Shown: piece by piece, positions 53,673 to 64,000 of the stretch
Layout of the letters: every line of letters starts with the position of its first letter
Numbering within the stretch: position 1 is the stretch's first letter
Assembly: GCA_965644295.1 (NCBI GenBank)
Contig: CBFFRP010000078.1
Coordinates: 1 to 64,000, forward strand
Source of the DNA: Paraphysomonas bandaiensis
Taxonomy: Eukaryota; Chrysophyceae
DNA length: 64,000 nt
Direction: 5' to 3'
Translations under genes and position numbers: made by a program
Notes under the pieces: generated by a model
Databases searched by the model: none
What the model saw: the letters and a program-made list of their open reading frames with translations, nothing else
Told to the model about the DNA's origin: nothing

Positions 53673-56600
53673 ATGTGGTCCACTGTGAACTCGAAGAGAA
53701 GGGATGACGCAGTGCAAAAGGAGGAAACGAAAGAAAACGAAGAGTACGAGCTTCGATTGAATTATAAAAGTGCCATAACAGCTCTTAGTCTGTCTAACGA
53801 GTTGCACGATGCTAAATGGAGTGAGGCCAAGCACACTCTACAGTGCCTAGACATGTCTTTGAGTGAAAAATCAACGGATCATAACAGAGTAAAAGACGTA
53901 CACCTGTACTTTTTGGTTAAAAAAAACTTATCGGTAATCCATGAAAAGGAAGGAAATAATATAGCTGCAATGTATGATGCTCTTGATGCTGTTCAATGCG
54001 GAGTCGAGACTGAAGATAGTGCTTTACTTGCCAGGATTGCTTCATTGGCGATAAAAGTTGGTGACTTATGGACTTGTCAAGCACTTCTTAATTGTGGACA
54101 TCTTTCTAATTCTTTTGACTGTATTGTAGAAGCTCTGCGACATAAATGCTGTGAAGGACTGCGGAAGCAGGCCCTGGTTTGTGACATGGAAGAATGGGTG
54201 GACTCGGTTGACATTTTGCATGTTTCAGACTCAAAATCAGGTCTGAATGTGAAGAGTATTTTACAAGGATTGACTCGTCTTTTTGACGCGTGGACAGAGA
54301 GTGGCCCTCCCAGTTATATTACTCTTGTCTCAACATCCTCTGCTGTGGTTGCAAATGCTGATTGTGCTGAAGTACCGTCATTTGTTGATATTGTTCACCC
54401 CATTTGCTTTAGAGACGGCGAAACTGTTGTTAGTGACGATAATGGACAGGGTTTTTATAACGTAGATGCTACTGAAGATGACACTGGAGAGGTAGCAGAT
54501 AGTGCTGTACCGAAAACACTCAGACGCAGATCTGCTCGTCAAGAGTCCCGAAAGCAGCGCAATGGTGAGATGGATTACAGTGCAATAGTGGTTACGACAG
54601 ACCTTGGTCTTCCCAGTGGGGCTGGATTACGAGAGTGTGATGAGCAATTATGGGAAAGAATAAGAAACCAAATGGAGGGATATTTTTCTCATATATTAAC
54701 AGGAAAAGAGGCACAAAAGCAAGGGTCAAGAGATCCTCTAGGATTCTATATATCATGTTTAGTAGATGTTGACGATGTCCACCAAGTTCCACTACCCTTG
54801 GACGTTGTCAGTAACTTATGGAGAGATATTGTGAGGGAACAGGCAAACTCCATTTTCGGACGGGATTGTCGTTTGAGATTCTCATCCCACGATCATGCTG
54901 ACTCGTCCTGTTCTGAAAGAACGATAGACCGAGATGACGAGAAGATCATTCAAGCAATGGAGGTGATGTCTCCTGGCGCGTGGCACGACCTGTCTGCTCT
55001 CCTCTTCATGGAAGAGGTGACGGAGCGCCGTGTATTGTTAGTGCACCTTTGTACGGCGCTGCTCTCTGGGCTGTCTGGGGCAGTGGCGGAGAGTACAAAC
55101 ACCACATCTCTACTTGGAGATATTGCAGATCATCGAGGGAATCTTCTGTCTGAGGGTGTACTTGTGTGCTGGGTTGTTATACTGCGAACTCATGGTGGAA
55201 AACTGAATTGGGTCCTGACGCAGATGTCTGAGTGCGAGCAACTCCTTGTTGCAGAGTGTTGCCTGAATGCTCTTATGAGATCTGCTAATGATGACTTAAA
55301 ACATAAAGAATACTACACACAGACGATGACTGCACTCCTCGGCATATGGGAAAATAGGGGGTATCTTCTTTTCAACAATCAGGCTTCGGGAGAAATAAAA
55401 GTTGCCGCGCAAGCTAGACGGTTGTGGGTGGTTTTGCACTATGTCCGTGAGTTTTCCTTCAACGGTTCTTTTGCAGGTTCGTAGTTCCATTTGTGTTAAG
55501 TGTGTGTTTAACAATGTCTTTATTTGTTGTTCCAGCTAGTTCGTGCATACAGCAAGTGGTAGATAATTTAGCAGTATCCCTCGGAGAGAGAGTTGTCACG
55601 CTACCACATTTGCCTCCTCTGACTGGGTTCGATCAGCCCGGCCTATCAGGAATTATCAGCGCCGATGCAGCACAGGATGCCATATCTGAAGCAGATTTTG
55701 GGGTGCGTATGTGGGCACAAAGGTATCTCGCCCTGGACGTCTCTGATTCTGATGCTATTTGTAATTGGATGAAAGGCTTGTGGGTATACTTGCAGCATCG
55801 CGATGACTCAGAGCATTCCACCCCTCGATGTGACATTTTCCAATGCAAACTGATTCCACCGGAGACCGCTACAGCGATGCTTCAGTATATCAGTTCAGAT
55901 ATGAATCTTTCCGACATTTTTCAGAAACATATCGATGACATCTCTAGGAGTCAATATGCATTTTCTCTGTTGGTATTGCATGCGTGTTTTAGACTCGGTG
56001 ATGCAGATGTTCTAGCCCGTATTTGTGGGGTGTTGCTACTGGAAGCTTCCGAAAGTTGCTATAAAGTATTTGAAAAGAAAATTGATGAGAAGAAGATGAA
56101 GTGGTTACTGTTGAATTGCGATGTTATCTACGCTGTGCTTCATGTATTATCCTCTGTGTGCGCATTGGAAAATGGGGGGGCATGTACAAGAGTCGATATG
56201 GATCGGATAAATGGGGAGCTATCCCTTTTTTTGGAAAGTGTGATTATGGAAGGGATGATGCTAGTATTTTCTGCATATCAGATATGCCTTCAATACGGGT
56301 TGGGATACCGAGATGTCCTACAGACGTATTGTGTGTGCGCTGCTCATTCTGTGAGTACGGTTATCATTACAACTGACATATTCAAGGGAAAAATTTCACC
56401 CTTGCTACTGTCACTGATATCATGTGCGGAATTGGAGATAGGAATCACATTATCATACAGTGTAGGTGCCGAATCCATTCTCGATCGTTGTCCAGCAACA
56501 CTTAAATGTATGGTGCACATTTCTCGGTGGAGCACTAAAGCTGATGAAGGTGTTGACGTCAGATGCATAGCACTGTTAATGTATTATTCTCTGTATCTGA

Positions 56601-59600
56601 TGCGATATCTCGATGGGGATGGGATAACTGTGCTATCTTCTCACTCAGCAATAAATGTGGATGGTTCCTCACCCCGTGTGCGGGGAAGGGGAGGGGCAGA
56701 ATGGGAGCCGATGTGGGCATCAGCTGCAGCAGATGGTGAGACGACGGATGTTGTCGCTGTAACTTTTGGGGCATGTCAACTAATGATGCACTCTGTTCAG
56801 AATGGCATCGTTTTGTTCACTGATGATGAATTTCTTCCTATCGATGTCTCTTTTTCAGTTATGAAGCTTGTGTATGGAACCATCAGTTCACATGGACTCT
56901 TTTATATAGATGGTGGCACGTTGAGCATTTTGACCCTAGATGTACTATCGCCGTTAATCGTTTCTGCTTATGGAGTAAACTCGGCGAATAGACCGCCGCC
57001 GCAAGTACTGAGCAATCCCAACTGCGTACTCTGTGGAGTTTCCATTCGCGATCTGTCTGAGTCATCTCTGTCTTCGTTAATGCAAATCATCGGACAGGCA
57101 CTGTTTGACGTATTCTGTTTCCCGCTGTGCGTGTGGTACTGCAAGAATAAAAAGGAATCCTTAAATTTCAGCGTAGGAATGGATAATCTTAATTTTTTAT
57201 TTGCCTTCACTAAGTTTTGTTTTGAAGACATGGGGGTTCATGTGTCTGCCTGCCGAATCGCATACAACTTTATTTACACCTCTATTGGTGGTGTACGAAA
57301 TCCATCCACTGTTTTCCCCCTGGTTGAAGGCGTGGAGTCTCTACTGTTCCAATATATATGTTCACCTGAACCTTCCACTGAGATATGTAGGTCGGTGAAA
57401 TCCATTATTACTTCTGATGCCTCCAACGACTATGATCGCGATTTGATGCTAGCTGTGTATGACGAGATATTTCGGTTAGGGCTTCAGGAGGCGGATACAA
57501 TCGAAGAAGCGTATGACAACTTATTCAGTTCCCACCCTTTTTTTGGACAACACCCAGATGAAATTAAATTCTACACGAATATTAATTTCTGTTTTAAATA
57601 TCTGTCACTTCTTCCAGGCAACGCAGATGTTTGGTTCAGGGTTCACGAATATATATGGGAACTCACTAACCTATCACTAGATGACATTGGATTCAATATT
57701 TTCCCACTGAATAATGTTTCGAATTCGATAAAGTGCTTTCGATTTCCATTGGTAGAAGTGAACAAACATGTTCTGTGTGGAACCCTGACTTCACATGCTG
57801 AAGAAGTGATATTGACTACCAAGCGTGCTCTAAGTGATTCTGGTATGGCCTACTTTCGACAGCAGTGCATGGCATGGAGACAAGACTCATGCGACTCCAT
57901 GAAGGCGACATGTACATGTAATGAGTCTCTTCTGGCTTGTGCAGAGCGGAGGCCTCGGTTTGTCAGCTGCTTGGATGGATTTTCAGCAGATAAAGTAGGT
58001 GAAAAAGATGCTTATGAGTCCGCTCTTGTTGGTAACGCCATGGTGTTTGCTAAACTAAATGCACTTGTTACGGCACTGGATAGGGTAATCTCTATCCTCA
58101 GCGACATAATGTGTGCTCCGAGTAACAATTTGCGGAATGAAGAGGTAAATAGCCTTGGGATGGATTACTACAGCAGCAAATTTGTGTCTGTGTTTGAAAT
58201 GCAGTGTATTACCCTGTTGACTATACTTAAATTACTGGATCGAGACACGGATGAGTATAAGTCTACTCTGGAGAAAGCATATTATGCATCGTGGAGAGGT
58301 AGGAAGATGATTTGATGTGAATATATCGTGATATTTTCTTCAGGTATTGACATTTTGGTCTCTAGTACAAAGCCGTCAAAAAATAAGCTTTTCGATTTTC
58401 AGAATGTGGTGGGCTCCGCAAATATGGACTACGATGTATGTAAAGACCTCCCTGAACTACAGACAAATGACTTCGAAAGTATGAGCAGTGGGTACTTTCT
58501 TTACTTTGTTCGCGGAAAGTGTTTGTGGAAACTTACACGAAATGCATCACAAGCGCTACCATACCTTGCTCACGCAGATTGCCTTGCAACTAACTTAATC
58601 TCCGCTGATAAGATAGACAGGCGTCATAGAGCTGTGATTATAGGTGAAATTCATAAGGTAAGACTCCACGCAGCGCGGAAAATCTTGTCGACCCATCCAT
58701 ATATTCCCCCTTCTGAGGAGGTACTTGGAGTGTTGCAAAGGACGTATGGTGCAATTGGTCAGATGAGTGACGGGCGGCTGAGCAATGATGCCCTCAATAC
58801 TATGAATAGCCCAGTGTACGCCGTTGGTAGTAGTACATCCATTGTTGTGTGTCAAGATTGTGGGCATCCTTTATGCGTTGGGGGTGATGGGGTTGATAAC
58901 ATGCTGGCACATGACGAACGGTTATGGCACGTGATTGAAGATGCTCTCCGTGGACTGGAAACATGTAGACAATTGAACCCTTACGATTTTCATTCAGTTT
59001 TTGTCAAATCAGATTTTTTGAACAGCCTTCGGTATTTCCAGATTCCATCAGTAGTAACGTGGAATGTTGGTGGCCACAATGAACAGCAACACTGTAGTGC
59101 TCCAACAGATATTCTTTCAACATGCATCAAAGAAATGTACAAGCTTTTTGATAAACGTCGAACTCAGATCGTTGCAATGTGGACACACAAAAATTCTCCA
59201 GTAAGATTTGATCAGGTACAGTGGTGCATCTTTGCCACCGCATTGTTCATCATTGCGCTTTTAGTTTTTGGAACGCATTATCAACTTCGACAGTCTCCGC
59301 TATAAGGTATGTCTTTTCTGAAATTTATGTTTTCCTGATATTATAAATGACAGTATATATGTCATTACTGGCAACTACTCTTTTCCGCCAGGGATATTCT
59401 AAAAGTTCGTGACTTAATGACCGCTGTGCTATCATGCTACTCGAAACAGAGCTTCCGCGGGGCAGTGCGATGGTTGACTATGACGAGTGCCTTGGTATTG
59501 ATACAGTTGTTTGCAGGTTGTTTCCGGGATACAATCGCGTCTGTGTCTAGTAACTGCGAGAAGCATGAGTCCGCAGAAGAGCTCATGCGTCAATATTTCT

Positions 59601-60604
59601 TCAGCGTGGAGGGTGTGGTCACAGGAGCCAAGGTGAATCAGCCGAAAATTCAGAAATGCTGTGCTCGACTATTGGTTGAAATGCATATTTTTATGGTGTC
59701 CCCTGAAGAGTATGCAACTTCAGGGAGTAGTATTGACCCCGATGAATGGGACGTAGAGTCACGATTGGATTCCGCTATGGAGTGGTGCGTCCAACGAGGG
59801 TGGGTATCTGGCAACAATGCCATCTCAAAGAGAATACGCGCCCGCAAGTCTACGAGTAGTCATCGGCGAGCGTCATCTGCTGCTCTAACGTTATGCTGTG
59901 ACGAGAATATACGCGAAGGCGATCAGTGTAGCAGAAATGCAGGTGGTCCCACTTCTTTCCCGCTTATGAGTACCGCAGACGAGCGGATGCTTGACAAACG
60001 CTATGCAAAGCGTAATTCGAAAGTCTCGAACGATGGGTTGTTTAAAGCAAAGGCTATCAATGCAGTAAGAAACAAGTTGTCCTTTCTGAATTATCGCGGT
60101 GTAGGGGCAGAGGAGCGAGAGGAAGTCGGAGTGTTGTCGGATATTTTGACATACGAAAGGCCGGAAGATGAGCATTCTGCCTACGGAATAGATGTAGACA
60201 GATCACGAAAGAAGAGGGCCATAGATAGTGTCCAGCGTCGGTTTTCTTGCTTTGGAATTGTGAATCAACCTAATCGCTATTTTGAGGCATTTGATGACGA
60301 ATTTCTACACATTGACAGCGAAAGTGCTGCTGTCAATGCATCTGATGGATCCGTCTGTTATGAATCTTCGGCAAAGGCATTTAAGAGAAAATCAATAGAA
60401 CGTGTTGCCCAGGTATTCTCGGTGATGTCCAAATCTGGGGACGAACTCCACTACGTGCCTAGTAAGTCTAGGAAGAATAGCTCAGATGCATTGATACCAT
60501 TGTGCGTCCCTGCAGCAGTAGAATTAACTCCTGTGGTAAGTAGAATGCCTGTCGCATCTCTGAAAAGGAGAGCTCTCGATAGTGTCAAAAATAGGTTTTC
60601 TTAG
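53673..60604 (+). CDS. CABIN1/Hir3-like HIR histone-chaperone subunit
   Basis: Five exons: 53673-55476, 55536-58298, 58344-59215, 59265-59306 and 59354-60604. Introns are 59, 45, 49 and 47 nt. The joined frame is 6732 nt, giving 2243 residues, close to human CABIN1 (about 2220). The N-terminal 160 residues are TPR-like (YKSAITALSLSNELHDAKWS, VKKNLSVIHEKEGNNIAAMY). Late blocks fit the family: SGYFLYFVRGKCLWKLTRNA, GEIHKVRLHAARKIL, ALRGLETCRQLNPYDFHSVF, LFDKRRTQIVAMW and LERIINFDSLRYKYICHYW. CABIN1/Hir3 scaffolds the HIRA complex that deposits H3.3 outside replication. The tail (about 2058-2243) holds four copies of a KRxAIDSVxxRFS-like motif at even spacing, which I do not know from relatives. 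The middle is poorly conserved. Confidence 0.75.
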
Positions 60605-60889
60605 TAGAAATCGTTGATATAAAAAGTGCGTCGTAAGTTTTAGTAGTAAATGAACACTTTTTTCTCTGCAGCTATGTCGTGTTCATACCAATCATTTCAG
60701 AACATGAACCTACACTCGTTGGTTCTCAGTGGATAACTACAGGAAAGTATGGAACTTTTCTCCGCTTATATAACAATCATAGCAACTAGTTGAAGTGTAA
60801 AACGTTGATTACATATGTCATTACACATCATACGCATTATTATGTGATATGTTGCTATTCGTTATCCATATATATTTGTCATGACCAGC
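60605..60889. other. 3' flank of CABIN1
   Basis: About 285 bp with no recognised feature. Confidence 0.3.
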
Positions 60890-61290
60890 TATAGACTCAC
60901 ACCTTTTCGTGGTGTTCTGATGATATAGCAATGTACCGGATATATTTCTGAGGAAACTAACGTGAGCTGAATTATATATAGTCAGCAGATATTGTTCTGC
61001 CCAATTATATCCAAGTGCTTGTTTGGTACAAATGACACTTTTATTAGTCTACAAGGATCATTTGTGTAGACGACTTTGGGTTCCTGACGAATAAACAGTC
61101 AGACATCCGGGAATGGGTCCACCTTAAGGACAGCGAGAAAGTGGTTGCACCTTGCTACTTGCGGTGACGCTCATGTAGCTTTCGTGGCGCTAAATGGTAG
61201 GATATCAGAGGTAAGCACTAGCTAGTTAAATTGTTTTGCTACACTAGTTCAGACTCTTACACGCCTATTGCTAATAATCAGGCATCCACT
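60890..61290 (+). mobile_element. LINE-P head-to-tail mini-element (copy H)
   Basis: 60890-61134 matches the first 250 bp of the leader at 62081-62700. At 61135 the sequence jumps straight to the family 3' tail (AAGTGGTTGCACCTTG ... CTAATAATCAGGC, to about 61285). All coding sequence is missing. The result is a 400-bp non-coding element with both LINE ends. Confidence 0.7.
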
Positions 61291-62080
61291 TAAAGACAAA
61301 GAGATCAAGATCTACTGAACAATATTATGATGATAGACAATGATATGATATTATGCTTACTATTGATATAACAGAAGCAGACAAAGAGATAACAGATGTG
61401 TAATGAAGACTAGCAATGAAGAATAATGATGAGAAATATGAAAATTTACAGGACAACATTATAATGATGCGCAAGGCTGGAGAACTCCTGTTTTACATCC
61501 AGGCTAATTTGAAATATTTTTGTATCAACTACAATAATAAAACACTGAATGTATCTCCCTTTAAACATTGATGAGGAGTGATTAAGAGTTATCATCATCA
61601 GCTGTGTTTAACTGATGTATTAGTATATAGCAAGGGAATAAAGTTCATTACTAATTATTGATAATACGATGCATTTTTCTTCCTTGAGAAGTTGCTTGTA
61701 GAGTTAGCCAGTAGCTGTAGACATATTTACTCATATTGATTATTGATATGGGGAGGAATCAGGCGTTGGGGTACAATATCCTTCTATAAGTTCGAGAGAG
61801 TAAAGGACACTAAGGATAATGGTAAAGGGATGTGTTCCCTCTACTGCCACAGCTAGTGAGAAACAGATTAGAGCTGATGGCATTGCATTACTCATTACCC
61901 TTATCTAACAGGGTATATGTGTAGCACGCAGAGCGCGAAAAGTAGGGTGCGTAAACCAATTTTTATAATTAGCCGCTTCTGACTTTAACTTTTCTTTATG
62001 TTATAGGTGTTAGTTACGCAAGTAACAGTCAAATGCGATATCAAAAATACAATTTATAGGTAAAATATTATAACTATCTC
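61291..62080. other. intergenic, no gene seen
   Basis: A/T-rich DNA between two LINE-P members. No gene or repeat is recognised. Confidence 0.3.
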
Positions 62081-64000
62081 TCAACAAAGTCGGACTCACA
62101 CCATTATTTTGTGGTGTTCTGATGATATAGCAATGTACCGGATATATTTCTGAGGAAACTAACGTGAGCTGAATATACCACACAAGCACTTGGCTATATA
62201 TAGTCAGCAGATATTGTTCTGCCCAATTATAGCCAAGTGCTTGTGTGGTACAAAGGACACTTTTTTACTAGTCTACAAGGGTCACTTCTTGTGTAGACGA
62301 CTTTGGGTTCCTGACGAATAAACAGTCAGACACCGGGAATGGGCCCACCTTTATAGGGTAACCGGGATATTGGGCTGCCTGCTAAAGTTAAGCATCCGGG
62401 AAAGGATCCACCTTAAGGATTCAACAACCCTGAAGTCAGCAGATGCATGTCAGGTATATCAACATTCTGCTAGCTCATTGCGTTTGCTCTGAGTGATTGA
62501 TACCGAGTAAGAGATCACATTATTCGGTATCTGTGTAGCCAATGACGGAGGCAATGCGTCAAACATTACTCATGGATGCATCATGGCAATGACAATGGGA
62601 TTAGACCTGTTATATCTTCCCACACGTCCACTGCCTAGTCTTGGTTTCTCATGAACCCGGTCATTGAGATTACAACAAGGCCCTGGCACTGTTCTCCAAG
62701 CAGTGTCAGGTACATTTGTGGTGCTTTTATATTATTCTTGCTTTTCCTACTCTAGCGTGTAGGATATTGGACACATAGAGTGGGGCACTGCTTCTGCGTA
62801 AACTGGCACAAGCAGATGGTGGTCCATCAAAGGATAAAGTTAGTTCCCACCTACGCCAGCGAGTACTCAATGCAGCATTGACATGGGACAAATCTTTCAG
62901 CATAGGAAGAAACCGGGCTAAAACCAAACACGGACTCGACCTGGCCAAAGCCGCATGTTCTGACTGCGGATTTTGACTAGACTCACTCAAGCACATGTGT
63001 CTAGACACTGTACAAATGACGCCATCACGCAGATAAGGGAGTCTGCATTTCACAACCACAATAACGCGCTTCACGAAGTACTGAGAAATCCGGTACTACC
63101 CCAATGGACCACCACTGCACTACAGCGGCTCTCCAGCAGGGCCTGGAATCCCGCCGTTCCACAGGTAGAGAGATTCTGGACAGGTACCATCACCACTACA
63201 CAACTCGAGACGGTTTTTGGAGATCACATCCATGAGTCATTGACACCCCAGAGACTGCGCAACATCGAATCAGCGGTCATCAGATTGCTTCTACCGCTTT
63301 TCGCTGCAGCAAAGCTAATGATCCAAGATCGAAGTAGAAGATACGTTACCCTACAGAAAGGACCCCCTAGGCTACTACCGCGACCGCGCCCAAAACATAG
63401 ACAGAAATGGAAACGCCCAAGGGTGCTACGATTACTAGGAATTCACAGATGAACCGAGACTGGAACACTGCCCACCACACATAGGAACCCCCCCAGTCAT
63501 ACACTTAGGACCACAGCACCGGACCGCATGACATCATCAGGCCCTAGACAGCGACGCCGTCTCCGGCAACTACACCTATGCGCGACGCTCAAACGGTGCA
63601 CGGCGACTACGCCACAAACCACCACACCACTCACCTCACAACACGCACATCTAGTGCTCGGTACACTTAGGACCTTAATGCATAACCCTGTGCATCAGAG
63701 CCTGGTGGAACCTTATCCCAAGGGGAGACCCCCGGACAACACGCGCCAGTGAGTCCTAAGACTCACGAGCAGGGCGAAAATCACAAACAACATCAAGAAC
63801 GGAAGTGGTCGCACCTTGGTGCTTGCGGCGACGCACAAGCAGCTTCTGTAGCGCTAAATAGTAGGATAATAGAATTTGTGCTGATTAGTTATGGGTAGAG
63901 GTCTAACTAGTATGTCTAGCATTCAACTAGCCACTATATTGGCACGAGTTTTTAACGCCTTTTTGCTAAATAAAAAGACTTTCAATATATACTAGCGTGT
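62081..64000 (+). mobile_element. LINE-P copy I, internally deleted
   Basis: The leader (62081-62720, starting TCAACAAAGTCGGACTCACACC) is followed with no RT by LTWDKSFSIGRNRAKTKHG near 62875-62930. A damaged zinc knuckle and the C-terminal block VPQVERFWTGTITTTQLETV, FGDHIHESLTPQRLRNIESA, VIRLLLPLFAAAKLMIQDRS come next. The protein ends in PYPKGRPPDNTRQ (about 63715-63752). The tail runs from 63790 past the window end. The 63500-64000 part is very close to copy D. Confidence 0.8.

Noticed and set aside
59216-59305. C-terminal membrane anchor ending the CABIN1-like protein at 59305
   Set aside because: The hydrophobic stretch is a 49-nt GT-AG intron read through. Removing it and the next 47-nt intron restores a family-like sequence and an in-frame join to 59354-60604.

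Overview
This is nuclear DNA from a eukaryote, most likely a protist or alga. The genes are broken by many very short GT-AG introns (most 45-60 nt; I could follow about 20 by joining recognisable protein blocks). There are no operons, and genes end in all three standard stop codons. Intergenic DNA is A/T-rich and full of Ty1/copia, LINE, hAT and MITE-like elements. I cannot fix the lineage. A copia element with an integrase like those I associate with diatoms and oomycetes, a SETD9 gene, and a derlin with what looks like a bipartite pre-sequence would fit a stramenopile or another alga with a complex plastid, but this is inference.

Host genes in order: ribosomal protein uS3/RPS3 (1781-2601, -), a derlin with an N-terminal extension (3106-4104, +), an MFSD5-like molybdate-transporter-family protein (10745-12281, +), a secreted-pathway GT2+GT4 glycosyltransferase fusion (17138-19324, -), a CLC-7-like anion transporter (27336-30552, +), a 2-Cys peroxiredoxin with a signal peptide (46492-47273, -), NAC-alpha (51081-51523, +), a SETD9-like SET protein (51856-53161, -) and a 2243-residue CABIN1/Hir3-like histone-chaperone subunit (53673-60604, +). 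RPS3/derlin and SETD9/CABIN1 are head-to-head pairs. Peroxiredoxin and NAC-alpha bracket a large inverted duplication (47.5-50.95 kb).

Mobile DNA fills most of the rest. One LINE family, here called LINE-P, occurs at least nine times (1-1550, 4140-5560, 7240-8195, 14605-16730, 30960-32560, 38500-40440, 41850-44280, 60890-61290, 62081-64000). Its members share RT, RNase H and zinc-knuckle blocks, a C-terminal PKGRPPD peptide and a structured 3' tail. A young Ty1/copia element with identical LTRs (21009-25995) sits inside a TATG microsatellite of about 2.2 kb. A 2.7-kb hAT transposon with a perfect 8-bp target duplication (32728-35426) is nested in older hAT and MITE debris, next to an 846-bp deletion derivative.

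The strongest candidate for something new is the copia element. The 16 nt beginning at the last base of its 5' LTR and running through its start codon are perfectly complementary to a 16-nt block inside the LTR. This leaves only 12 nt before the start codon and no room for a usual tRNA primer site ahead of it. The arrangement resembles Tf1-type self-primed reverse transcription, known to me from Ty3/gypsy elements. Other points are a lysine at the gating-glutamate position of the CLC protein, a derlin that may belong to a plastid import (SELMA) system, and several DNA element families each built on its own palindromic word.
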